64,000 nt of DNA from Saposhnikovia divaricata (Eukaryota > Streptophyta > Magnoliopsida > Apiales > Apiaceae), in assembly GCA_036435485.1 (NCBI GenBank), contig CM071598.1, positions 177,826,148-177,890,147 on the forward strand. The letters run 5' to 3'. The notes beneath the pieces were generated by a model. That model was not told where the DNA came from, did no database searches, and worked only from the letters and a program-made list of their open reading frames with translations. The position numbers and the translations under genes were made by a program. This document shows positions 21,705-32,716 of the stretch, one piece after another; position 1 is the first letter of the stretch; each line of letters opens with the position of its first letter.

Positions 21705-22937
21705 TTGTGTCCAAACCAAACTTTGAAAACTAGCAAGTCATCTAAATCACAGTTTGTTGGAATAAATACTGATACTCGAGGTACTTCAAAGATCAAGAGT
21801 TTGCTATTACCTTCTAATCCACAGACTGATGAAGAATTGGCTGCTAGGTTGTTTATTGAAGAGAATGAGGAAGGAGTTACAATTGAGGACATTGAAGCTG
21901 AAGAAAAGAGTTTACAAGAAGAACATCTCAAGGCTTTAAAGTCTGGTAAGTTACAAAGAGGAAAAGCTCCTAGGCCTGTTGTTAAAGGTGTTGTGATCAA
22001 GGAAAGGGCTAATGTTAGTCAAAGATCTCAGTTTTCAAAGGAAACAATGGCAGCAGAAGCTCAACTCAAGCTGAAAGGCATTGAAGGAGAAAGTTCACAT
22101 AAGAAAGTTACAACTTCTGTTGCATCACAAGTTATGACCACACCTTTACAATCTTCTCAGTTGAAATCGGTTTTTGGGAAAGGAACAATTCAAGATCCAA
22201 ATATATTATCTGGAGTTTCTATGAATATTTCTGATGGAAGAGCCTTGTCTGGTAAAGTTGGAAACAATAAGGGTGGACTAGGTTCACACAAAGACAAAAG
22301 GCAATATACTGGTCCTAGAGATCCTTCTTCACTGGCTGTTCCAGGTCGTGGTGTCACTCAAGAGAGTTTGGATAGACTGGAATCAGTACAGTTAGTTCAT
22401 CAGAAGAGTTTAAAGAAGGACTTTCTCTTGTACTTCATGGCTGATGGGACAGTATTTAGAATCGGTGAGAATGATATTGGCTTGAAATATTGGGAAGAAC
22501 TAGAATATGTTCTATATCTTTTCAAGGTGAATAGTCAAAGGACTCAATCAGTTGCTAATGTGCTCAGACAGATGATGCTTCAAAATTTGGCAATCAGAGG
22601 AGAGAAGTATAATAGCAGATATGTTCCTAAGTACAGGGATTACAATGGAAATCTTATTGAAATGAAGAAAGGTACTGCAAAATTAAAGACTAATTTGGGA
22701 ATCACAGTACTTGACTTCAATTCACAGTCAGAAGAAGTCAAATTTATCAGACTGGGAAATGAGATGAGAAGGAACAAAATCAATGATCTTAGGGCTGCTA
22801 TCTACCAGACAGATGAGAGTGATCCTCAGCTCAGAGAGATTAAAGAAGCTATGAAGACTGAGCTTGAAAATGCAGAAAGAAGATTGCTCAGAAATTATCT
22901 CAGAGCTATACCAGATCTTGAAGAGATAAGAGATTAA
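21705..22937 (+). CDS. Copia B extra 3' ORF, C-terminal half
   Basis: An unbroken frame of about 410 codons lies between the antisense cassette and the polypurine tract. It begins inside a protein (first codon TTG; first ATG near 22048), so the N-terminal part is missing or supplied by splicing. The acidic, coiled-coil-like start (EELAARLFIEENEEGVTIEDIEAEE), a basic Ser/Thr-rich middle and an ordered end (MADGTVFRIGENDI, KYWEELEYVLYLF, LRNYLRAIPDLEEI) echo the end of A's extra ORF (YQADIEEYSG, DELSEVGGI). It ends 154 bases before the 3' LTR. Function is unknown. That it stayed open while gag and pol collected stops is notable, but chance or recent age may explain it. Confidence 0.65.
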   Translation: MCPNQTLKTSKSSKSQFVGINTDTRGTSKIKSLLLPSNPQTDEELAARLFIEENEEGVTIEDIEAEEKSLQEEHLKALKSGKLQRGKAPRPVVKGVVIKERANVSQRSQFSKETMAAEAQLKLKGIEGESSHKKVTTSVASQVMTTPLQSSQLKSVFGKGTIQDPNILSGVSMNISDGRALSGKVGNNKGGLGSHKDKRQYTGPRDPSSLAVPGRGVTQESLDRLESVQLVHQKSLKKDFLLYFMADGTVFRIGENDIGLKYWEELEYVLYLFKVNSQRTQSVANVLRQMMLQNLAIRGEKYNSRYVPKYRDYNGNLIEMKKGTAKLKTNLGITVLDFNSQSEEVKFIRLGNEMRRNKINDLRAAIYQTDESDPQLREIKEAMKTELENAERRLLRNYLRAIPDLEEIRD

Positions 22938-23076
22938 GGTCTGTAAGGATTTTCTTATTCTCTGTAGATTTTGTTAAGTAGAAGCTTAAACTCTGAATTT
23001 GTATAAACACTGTATTTGTCTATTTGTTTTGACATCATCAATTATTGTCATTAACTTGTGCATTTTTACTAATGAA

Positions 23077-23091
23077 CAAGTTGGGGAAGAT
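23077..23091 (+). promoter_or_regulatory. Polypurine tract of copia B
   Basis: CAAGTTGGGGAAGAT sits directly before the 3' LTR, as expected for plus-strand priming. Confidence 0.85.
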
Positions 23092-23598
23092 TGTTAAATA
23101 TAATTGATGTGTTTCAATCAGTGTTTAAGTGTTATAGTGAATTATCAGAGTTTAGCTGGAAGCAGTCAGAGTTTAGTGTAAACTCTGACAGTTGGAAGTT
23201 CGATAGAGTTTGTCAAACTCTGTCTGGAGGCAGCGTCTACTAGTCAACAGTGATTGAAGATTTATTATGGAAGCGATATCTTTGAAGATTGGATAGCTAT
23301 CAAAGAGATTGAGTTGACTTAGGAGACGTGTGACAATCTGTAATTGATATCATTGTATAGCTGATTATTAGGAATATCAATTAGAGATTGTATCGAAGCT
23401 GTATGTTTTATAAATACAGTTAGGTTAACCCTAGAAGGGTATCGTACAACGAATTATCTTTATTGTAACCTAGCAGCTCTTTGTGATAGTTTACATCACG
23501 AAGAGGGTTCTTAATACCATAAGTTTTTAAGTGCATAAACGTCTTACTTGTTAAACTCTCATACGAATTTGATTATTAATTGTGTATTCGGCCTAACA
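23092..23598 (+). repeat. 3' LTR of copia B
   Basis: Same 507-base length as the 5' LTR, with nine substitutions between them (1.8 percent) counted by eye. Ends TGTTA...TAACA. It also holds five AAACTCTG-type motifs. Confidence 0.95.
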
Positions 23599-24458
23599 AC
23601 TACAGACTCCATTGTGACAGTGGAAGGCAAAGAAATTTGAAGGGTAGAGATAGGAGTATTAAGGTTAGAAATAGTTACCTGAACAATTGGTAGATATACC
23701 AATTGTACTCCTGCATTTGAGTTCATTCGAATTAAATCACTTAAGACTCTCTTCTCCTGAACAAAACATGGGAACTTGCTATCCGGGTTAGCAATGGTTA
23801 GCTTATTCTCAGATACATGCAGTGCTAAGAGCATAAAAAATCTAGCAAAATAGATATTCTTGCTCCTAGTTTCCTTTTTACCTAATTTTGCTGCTATCTC
23901 ATACATGACTAGTGTGCCAAAGTTATGGAATTTATCAGTCAGAAGCATACACATCATAACTAGCATGGAATGGGTAACAGCATCAAAATTACTAATTTTG
24001 CCTGAAAAAGTTTTAATGAAGGCATCACAAAAATAACTCCATTCTTTAACCATTCCTTTCCTAAGAATTTTCCCTAAATTCTCAGTACTAAGGGCATAAT
24101 TTATGGAATTAAGCATGGCAAAAATTTCAGCATCACTGGGTACTTTTAGACAATTATTCTCAGGCAATTTTAAACAAGCAGTTATCACATCATAATTAAC
24201 TACATAGTTTTTACCCTTTAAGGAAAAAGAAATTATACCGTCTGTGCCATTATACTCAGCAGATGCCCACACCTCTTCAATTACCTCGTGGATTAGAGGA
24301 GTGGTGGCAGTCATAGCATACGACAGATTACATTTCTTCACAAAATTCATCAAGGTGTGATAAGCTTCTGGGGCATTCACTGTATCAACATAGGCCGCAA
24401 AGTTGTTCTTCTCATAGGTGAACCCAGTGGAAGACATCATCTTAACAATAGGCGCCAT
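23599..24458 (-). pseudogene. Copia A extra ORF, N-terminal segment
   Basis: The extra ORF of A starts at ATG 24456-24458 (MAPIVKMMSSTGFTYEKNNF) and is open to the insertion point of B. This N-terminal part is the best ordered region: FVKKCNLSYAM, EEVWASAEYN, SFSLKGKNYVVNYDVI, KEWSYFCDAF, NIYFARFFMLL and VQEKRVL. It resembles the plant-specific transposon-protein domain often annotated near SIRE pol genes (family recalled, not searched). The segment has no internal stop. Because B and C interrupt it and later parts carry stops, the full protein is not made. Its separation from pol by about 500 bases suggests its own transcript or splicing. Confidence 0.75.
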
Positions 24459-24961
24459 TGAAGTGTTTGAACTTTTGTTGCAGAGAGTTTTAGTGAAGAA
24501 GATGCAGTTTACTTATGAGAATGTTGAAAGTGGATAAAAATGAGATGTGAGAGCACAAGACAGCCTTTTATATTTTTCAAGAGTTGAAAATGAAATAATT
24601 AAAAGTAATTACCCATTTGTCAAAAGTAACTGTCAGTTAATAAAATAAAATAAGTACAGCCGTGCCTATATATTCACGTTTACCAACGGCTATATTTAAA
24701 AAAAATATGTATATCAACGGATATAAGATGAACGGTTGAGAAACAGTTTATCCGTCGATGTTGTGGACAACCTGTTATCCGTTGATATACGAAAATCTAG
24801 TAATGTGTTTATACTACCAACGGGTAAAAGGATATCCGTTGATAAGATAATTTTGCCTTCGACAAAATTTCTGCAGAAAATTTTTCAGAGAGTTTTTAAT
24901 TCTCAAGTAAATCAAAATACATTTCTAGCAGCAAAGCAGTAAGATCAAATATCACTAGGAA
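24459..24961 (-). other. Spacer between pol and extra ORF of copia A
   Basis: No gene is seen. Three exact ATCCGTTGA-type 9-mers (near 24717, 24778, 24835) and several variants cluster at 24710-24850. The AT-rich remainder next to the ORF start may be its leader. Confidence 0.7.
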
Positions 24962-27900
24962 TTATGACAAATTAAGCATACCTAGTTCACCTACCAATCT
25001 TGTGAATGTGGATTCATCAAGAGGCTTGGTGAAGATATCTGCAAGCTGCATTTCACTTGGCACAAAGTGCATTTCTACTGTACCATTCATCACATGTTCT
25101 CTAATGAGGTGGTATTTGATGTCAATATGCTTGGTTCTCGAATGTTGCACTGGATTCCCTGTGATGGCAATAGCACTTGTGTTGTCACAGAAAATTGGAA
25201 TCTTCTCAACTTTTAGACCAAAGTCAATAAGTTGATTTTTCATCCATAGAATCTGTGCACAACAACTTCCAGCAGCAATGTACTCAGCTTCAGCTGTAGA
25301 AGTGGAGACTGAGTTCTGTTTCTTACTGAACCATGAAACAAGCCTGTTTCCTAGAAATTGACAGGAACCTGTAGTACTTTTCCTATCAATTCTGCAACCT
25401 GCATAATCTGCATCTGAGTAGCCAGTTAGATCAAAACCAGATTCTCTTGGGTACCAAATGCCAAGGTTTGGTGTTCCCTTGAGATACCTGAAAATTCTCT
25501 TAATAGCTATCAAGTGAGACTCTCTAGGGTCAGCTTGAAATCTAGCACAAAGACAAGTAGAGAACATTATATCAGGTCTACTAGCTGTTAGGTATAGAAG
25601 TGAACCTACCATGCCTCTATAGCTTGAGATGTCCACAGACTATTCCTTAGTATTCAACTCAAGCTTAGTTGCAGTGGCCATAGGTGTTTTTACAAAGGTA
25701 CAATCCATTAAGTCAAATTTCTTTAAAAGATCATAAATATATTTTGTTTGACTTATGAAAATTCCCTCATTAACTTGCTTTACTTGTAAGCCAAGAAAGT
25801 AAGTTAATTCACCCATCATGCTCATTTCATACCTACTTTGCATAAGTTTGGAAAACCTTTTGCAAAGCTTCTCATCTGTAGACCCAAAAAGAATATCATC
25901 TACATAGATTTGAACAAGTATTGAAGAGCCATTGATATTCCTATGAAATAAGGTTTTATCTACTGTACCTCTAGTGAAGTGATTCTCCAAAAGAAATTGA
26001 GATAAAGTGTCATACCAGGCTCTTGGTGCTTGCTTCAAACCATAAAGTGCTTTCATGAGAAGATATACATATTCTGGAAATTCTGGATCTTCAAAGCCAG
26101 GAAGTTGATGGACATAGACCTCTTCTTCCAGTTCCCCATTTAGAAAGGCACCTTTGACATCCATCTGATAGACCTTGAAATTGGCATGTGCTGCATAGGC
26201 TAGGAAGATTCTGATTTCCTCAAGTTTTGCCACTGGAGCAAAAGTTTCATCAAAATCTATCCCTTCTTCTTGAGAATAGCCCTTTGCCACTAATCTAGCT
26301 TTATTCCTCACAATTATGTCATTTTCATCTATCTTATTCTTGAGAACCCATTTAGTACCTATGACACTCCTATCATCAAGTTTGGGCACAAGCTTCCAAA
26401 CTTTATTTCTTTCAAATTGGTTTAGCTCTTCTTGCATTGCTAAGACCCAATCTGGATCTAGAAGGGCATCTTCAACTTTCTTAGGTTCCTCTTGAGACAG
26501 GAAGCTACTGTATAGGCATTCGCTTGAGTGGCCCTCCTAGTTTGGACTCTTGAATTTGATTCACCAATGATTAACTCAAATGGATGATCTCTAGTCCATT
26601 TTCTTGCAGGTGGAAGGTTTGATCTTGATGAGGTTGCTTCATTTTCATGAGCATTATCTTGTTGATTTAGCATTGAATTTTGACCCTGAGAAACTCCCCC
26701 TGAGTTTGTTGTCCTTGCGGAATTATAATGTTTACTGTCAATGGATGCATCTTCTTGTCTATCAACGGATGCTCCATTTTGCCTGTCGACGGATGCATGA
26801 GAATGCATGTCAACGGATGTATCGGATGCTTCAATATGACTGTCAACGGATGCTTCATTTCCAGTGTGAGCATCACTTCTAGTTGGGCCAACAACTCTTG
26901 GTGAATTTTCATGGTCATGATCTTCATTTTCCACATCATCATCATTGTACATTCTTCCTTCTACCTCATTCTCAGATTTCAACTTTTCATGGGAGCCTCC
27001 ATCATTTAGACCTAGAATCTTTTGATCATCAAACACAACATGTACAGATTCCATAACAATGTTGGTTCTTAGATTGTAGACTTTATAGGCTTTCCCTGCT
27101 GCATATCCAACAAAAATAGCTTCTTCTGCCTTTGCTTCAAATTTGCCCAAGTTATCTCCATGATTCTTTAGTACAAAACACTTACATCCAAAGACATGAA
27201 GAAAAGCTAAAGTTGGCTTCTTGTTGGTTAACAACTGATAAGGAGTCATTCCTCTAGCTTGATTAACCAAGGAAATATTCTGAGTGAAGCATGCAGTGTT
27301 GACAGCTTCAGCCCAGATATATGTTGGTAATCTTGATTCACTTAACATTGTTCTAGCTGCTTCAATGAGAGTTCTGTTTTTCCTTTCAACAACCCCATTT
27401 TGTTGAGGTGTTCTGGCAGTAGAAAACTCATGGACAATTCCATTTTCTTCACAGAAAATCTTCATTTTGGAATTCTTGAATTCAGTACCATTGTCACTCC
27501 TAATTCTTTGTACTTTGACTTCAGAACCATTGTTTACTATTCTGAGATGATTGATGATGATTTCACTTGCATAATCCTTGGAGTGCAGAAAGAAGGTCCA
27601 TGTAAACTTAGAAAAATCATCTACAATCACCAGACAGTATTTCTTCTTTGAAATAGACATGACATTTACTGGACCAAATAAGTCCATATGCAGCAATTGA
27701 AGTGGTTTAACAATGGATGACTCTGTCTTGCTCTTGAAGGATGATTTCTTTTGTTTCCCTAATTGGCAGGCATCATACAGTCCATCTTTGATAAATTCCA
27801 ATTGAGGGATTCCTCTAGCAAGATCCTTTCTTACCAAGTCATTCATAACTTTAAAATTCAAATGTGACAGCTTCTTATGCCATAGCCAACTCTCATCCTT

Positions 27901-28290
27901 ACTTGCTTTGCTGAAGAGACAAGTAATGGATTCTGAGCATGCTGAATTGAAGTCAGCTATGTAAACATTTCCTTTTCTAAAACCTGTCAATACCACATTG
28001 TTGTCTTCCTTGGCAGAAACAACACAAGCTTCTTTTGTAAACCTTACTTCATAGTCTTTGTCACAAATCTGACTGATACTCAGCAAATTATTCTTCAAAC
28101 CTTCAACTAAGGCCACTTCTTCAATGATGACATTGTCTTTTGATATCAAGCCATTTCCCTTAGTATATCCTTTGCTGTCATCTTCAAAGGTAATTCTAGG
28201 GCCAGCTCCTTCCTTGAACTCTGTGAGCAGGGTTGAATCTCCTGTCATGTGCCTAGAGCATCCACTGTCTAGGTACCATAGATTCCTTCT
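24962..28290 (-). pseudogene. Copia A pol (PR-IN-RT-RNase H), broken
   Basis: Minus-strand order is protease WYLDSGCSRHMTG (near 28250), integrase zinc region WHKKLSHLN, integrase core (MDLFGP, RSDNGTEF, NGVVERKN), a Ser/Asp-rich linker, RT with QMDVKGAFLNG, LYGLKQAPRAWY and YVDD (near 25886), and RNase H (STAEAEYIAAG, ADIFTKPLDES), natural stop TAA at 24962. Defects: a one-base frameshift near 26519, TAG at 25640 between RT and RNase H (former CAG), and loss of the first Cys of the integrase CxxC (GLYDACQ where B and E have GLCD). The linker (26735-26860) contains three exact TCAACGGAT copies read as ASVD repeats. Confidence 0.92.
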
Positions 28291-28296
28291 GTTTCC

Positions 28297-29544
28297 CTAA
28301 TTGCTAGCTGAACTTGCTTCCTGCTCTCCAGAATCAGCCATCAATGCAAGGTTGATATACTCAACATCATCATCAGAATGATTTCCATCAGCAGCCCAGT
28401 CATACTCTTGGGTCATGAATGCCTTTCCTTTCTGACTGAGAAGATCAAAATATTTCTTCTTGTAGTCAACAGCTTCAGTTGGCTTTCCCTTGTTCTCAAA
28501 TCTGGGCTTCCTGCATTCACTTATCATATGACCAGCAATTCCACAATTGTAGCATTTAATTTTGGATTTATCCACAAAGTTGCTTGTGGAATAATCCTTG
28601 TTAAATGGCTTGGCCACCCCAGAGTTTCTCTTGAATTTCAGCTTAGAGAATCTCCTAGACAGAAAGGCTAAGTGCTCATCTATCTCATCCAATTCATCCT
28701 GCTGAAGGACATTCAATTCTTCAGACACCTTTTCCTTGCTCCTGCTTGATTCTGCTCTATCTTTACAAACCTCCCTGTTTGGTGTAGAACAAGCAGCTTC
28801 TGTCCTTTTTTCCTCCTTCTGCTCCAAGTTGGCAACAAGTGCAACTAAACCACTTTTCTTTTAGGACTTCTCAATCTCTTCTTCCTACTCCATTTCCAGC
28901 TCATATGTCTTTAAAGTTCCATAGAGCCTTTCAAGAGTAAATGTCTTGTACTCTTGACTGTTTCTTAGAGAAACAGTCATTGGCTTCCATTCTTTGGGCA
29001 GTGATCTCAGAAATTTGAGATTAGAATCTTTCACTAGGTAGATTCTTCCATACAATTTCAAGCCATTTAGTAGCTTTTGAAACCTACTAAATGTGTCATT
29101 CAATGTTTCTACACTCTTGAAATGGAAGTGCTTATACTGTTGGATTAGTAGTTTCATCTTGTTTTCCCTCACCTATTCTGTTCCTTCACAAAGGGTTTGA
29201 ACAGTGTCCCATACTTCCTTGGAGGTAGTACAGCTGATAACATTGTCAACCATGTCTGTTTCTAGACCATTGAACAGCATATTCATGGTCTTTTTGTCTT
29301 TGTGGACTTCTGCCATATCTTCAAGACTCCATTCAGAAACAGGTTTGGGAATGAGAGTGTTAGGCGCATCTTCAGCACGGCCAACTCTTGCTGCAGTCTT
29401 CATTGGAACATGAGGACCCTTGTCAATGCAATCCATAAAACCTTCATCAATGGACAAGAGATGTAGACGCATTTTTACTTTCTAGTGAAAGTAATTCTCT
29501 CTATCAAGAACTGGTATCTTTACTCAATAATCCTTCTTAGACAT
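28297..29544 (-). pseudogene. Copia A gag, broken
   Basis: The frame starts at ATG 29542-29544 and matches A' gag codon for codon with scattered changes. It has the copia gag N-terminus, the SNLKFLRSLP motif, a Lys/Glu-rich stretch and one CCHC knuckle (CYNCGIAGHMISEC near 28550). Stops include TGA near 29524, a TGG-to-TAG change near 29482, TAG at 29173, 28885 and 28297 (each CAG in A' or by context) and a TAA near 28862. Without stops gag and protease would be one frame, unlike B and E. Confidence 0.88.
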
Positions 29545-29589
29545 GTTGGAAGTGTGTTGATCTTTAAACTTCAAATATGTTAGAAGCTT

Positions 29590-29601
29590 GCTCTGATACC
29601 A
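29590..29601 (-). promoter_or_regulatory. Primer-binding site of copia A
   Basis: The minus strand reads TGGTATCAGAGC two bases inside the 5' LTR end; initiator tRNA-Met type. Confidence 0.9.
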
Positions 29602-29603
29602 AT

Positions 29604-29621
29604 TGTTATTCCCAGATTACA
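29604..29621 (-). repeat. 5' LTR of copia A, terminal 18 bases
   Basis: Only TGTTATTCCCAGATTACA of the LTR remains on this side of element D. Bases 29617-29621 (TTACA) are the target duplication of D. Confidence 0.9.
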
Positions 29622-31794
29622 TGTAAGAACCCAGATTTTGGGTGGAATTAAAACTTTTATGTATTTAATGATGTAAGAATGAATAGTGGATACGGCTACA
29701 ATGTAATAATTGATATTTGGGAAAGAATGAATGGAATTCGACTTCATTATGTTTATGTCTTGAAGAATGCTAAAGGGTGACAACATAGGTAAGAATAATC
29801 TATCTTCTAAGGGAATAAGATATGGCAACTTCAAGCAAGAGAATACTCTCATGTCATCCAGATCGATAACGATTAATCCAGTAGTTCCGTAAAAAGGTTA
29901 AGGAACGATCGAAAGAGAATACGGACAATTATACAACCCTAAGAGAACAAGTAAAGAATACAGAATGAATAGTGTTTTGGTGGGAGTGTATAATAATATG
30001 AGACGACACTATATAGAAGTATTCGGAACGGATTTCCGAGTTCGTATTAGTGATCCAGGGGGAAAATAAGTGTATGTAAAAGCTGTCGGATTCTGAAAAA
30101 CCGCACTTTTATTTTCTCCAAGAGTTCCCTGGACACTGATAGCCTTAAGTATTTAACGAATGGATTTAAGGAATATAAATTGGAAAGTTAGAATGAAAGA
30201 TGGAGAATGAAAGTATTAATATTAAAGAGGATTCCCGGTAAACCCTAATTAGAAATCCGTGAAATATTCTCACGAACGATCAATCGAAACGGGTAATAAC
30301 CGGACACAGAAACAAGCAGAGGAAGCAAGAGTCTTGTGCAAGCTACTAGTATAAATATCTAGTAACCAAGTGGGCAAGAGTAACTAGATTAATTGGAGCA
30401 TAACTAGTACTTAGAAATCAAAAACCCTTGGTTAAGCTTTCAACCATGGAAAACACAACACTTGTCCATGCTAATTACCTCATCCAATGCATCACACTCC
30501 ACTAACCCCACTTGGATGAGATATTATCTCACAAAATCACTTTAAACATTATCACAATCAACCAATACAAAGAAAGAGCAAGAACACTCTCCCCCCCATT
30601 TCCATTCCATTCGGCAACCCCATTAATTCCAAATCCAAACTCCACCTTCCCACCATTGTTTGTTCTTGAAATAATTAAGATGAGTCTTACATTTCATAAA
30701 ACTTATCTCCTCAAAATCTTAGCTTCAAACTCATCCTTTTCCATTTTCAAAAAAAATCAAACAAGAGGAGGGTGAATAGTGTTCATCATGTACTAACTTT
30801 GTTTTCTTGATTTTTCATGGTTGATCTAGCAAGCATAATCACTCCTAAGGACCATACAAGGCTTAGTAAGGCTATATCACTATCTAAGGAAGGTATAAAT
30901 CTCTTGAAACCCTAACCCTTGTTTGAGATTTAAGCATGTTTATGATAGTTATAACTTAGTTATGGTTATGTTAAGAGTATAAGCATGATTATGTATGGAT
31001 TTTGGATTAATGATGTAAATAGCTAGATGAACGGAAAGGCATTGCTTGGCCTCAGTTCATGTATATTAGTCATGTATATGTTGTTTGGGTTGGATACTAT
31101 GTTTATGGGAAGATTCGAAATTGGTAGATATTCGATTTACAGCCGTTATAATGCCCGATTTTACAATACCATGTTTTGTATGCTAGTTTCCATGTCGAAC
31201 CCCTACTGTCCAGAGACCTTATCTGCCATGATAGGATAGGTAATGTTCTAAGCTTCGTTTTGATATAAAGATCACGTGAAACGGACTTACGGTTTAGGAT
31301 TTATGACCAAATTACTAAAAGTAGTTTGAATCCGTAAACGAAAGTTCGTAACTGAAATTGAACCCTCGTAAACTATGTAACGTCATGGCGAATCTTGGTA
31401 AATAAATACTAGGGGTAAGAAGGAAGGTGTGAAAGAAAACCGTATGTCAAAAAGAGCATTTTTTGATTTATTAAAAATGTTCGAGTCGAGGTTAAACGCG
31501 AACGAACCCCTAAAAGATGACTCTTTTATAACTTCGGTAAAACACTTAGAAAACGGGCGATAAAACTCGGAGTATAATATTGGTTCGTAACGATCAACCT
31601 TAGAACTCATATGACTTAAGTATGTCCCAAGTATAAGTGCAGTGACATGTCGTATTAACGAACGAATGTCGGGTCGGATCAGTGATAATAAGTAATCCAC
31701 TAAAAGGGGTATAACGAGATAACTCGAGAACGTGTTTCGATTTAAGTATAACTTAACTTTTAATATGTTGAGCGATTAATCCCGAATGCCTTGG

Positions 31795-31804
31795 CTATTT
31801 ATAG
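31795..31804 (+). promoter_or_regulatory. TATA box of Tekay D 5' LTR
   Basis: CTATTTATAG is conserved at 42604-42613 in the 3' LTR and, on the minus strand, at 55492-55501 in element F, within a well-kept block. Confidence 0.6.
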
Positions 31805-32170
31805 ATCACCAAGCTGAACCGGGACCCGCTACCACTACCCCTTACCGTACTCGACTACCAGGCAAGTTTCAATTCCCTTCTTTTAGGCTGTTGTTGTGAT
31901 TGAATAAATATATATATATGATTGCTGATATACATATGCCATTGCATGCATGCCTACTTTCAAGTTGAATTGATATACTTGTTCCCTGAATGTTATTGTT
32001 GGCTTATAAGCTAGATAGTTATATATCAATTATAAGCCGGTTATTGTAAGACCCTCATAGAAGGGCGTATACATCTTATTAATCAAATATAGACCGGGAG
32101 TCAATATTCCTTGATATATCGAGATTACCTCGGAGGAAAATATTTAAGTAAATATTTTCTATTATTCAGG

Positions 32171-32716
32171 CGACGAATATTATTTGAATATTCGTTCGAG
32201 ATTATTTATTTTAATGATCCTTACTTCAAATAATTATTTGAACGTAATCATTCGACGAATAATATTTGTCAATATTCATTCAGAGTCGAATTGATTATCG
32301 ATTATTATTTCGAATACTCTTCTAAAGATGAGACTACTAAATGAATATTATGTGGACATTCATTTAGAATATTATTTTGTTAAATAAATATTACTTTTGA
32401 AAATTCCTTTAAGGTATTAAGTACTTGATGAATATTATCTTCAATATTCATCTGAAGCTTGATTTACTTATCGAATATTATATCGAATATTCCTTTAAAG
32501 CTTGGATTACTAAATGAATATTACTTGATATTCATTTAGAATATTATTCATGAAATGAATATTACTTTATCAATATTCATTTAAATTCCTAATTAATTAT
32601 GAATATTATTTTGAATATTCATCAGGGTTCTATTTAATCATCGAATATTATTTTAAATATTTTAAATATTCCTTTCAGGACTTATTAAGTAATGAATATT
32701 ATTTTGAATATTCATT
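32171..32716 (+). repeat. Tandem array of short AT-rich hairpins in Tekay D 5' LTR
   Basis: At least seven clear stem-loops lie in 546 bases, for example 32337-32367 (stem CTAAATGAAT/ATTCATTTAG), 32427-32452 (GATGAATATT/AATATTCATC), 32511-32538 (11-bp stem), 32553-32582 (AAATGAATATT/AATATTCATTT), 32599-32622 and 32691-32716. Weaker ones lie between. Loops are 4-11 bases. The array is copied at 42980-43525 and, in reverse, at 54583-55127 in F. Confidence 0.85.

Larger units (their letters stand above)
13575..23598 (+). mobile_element. Copia B: complete SIRE-like retrotransposon
   Basis: The 10,024-base element has 507-base LTRs at both ends that differ at 9 positions, and a perfect ACTAC target duplication at 13570-13574 and 23599-23603. 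Internal order is primer site, gag, pol (PR-IN-RT-RH, the copia order), a long 3' region with an antisense cassette, the C-terminal half of a SIRE-type extra ORF, and a polypurine tract. It is inserted in the extra ORF of copia A. Gag and pol carry six in-frame TAG stops and one frame change, so it is not autonomous now. Confidence 0.95.

Noticed and set aside
24710..24850. Satellite or telomere-like repeat
   Set aside because: The ATCCGTTGA words are irregularly spaced and in both orientations, so this is not a tandem satellite.
30512..31700. Small frames in the U3/R part of the D LTR (and copies near 41855-42509)
   Set aside because: They have no protein-like composition, and changes between the two LTRs do not respect codons.
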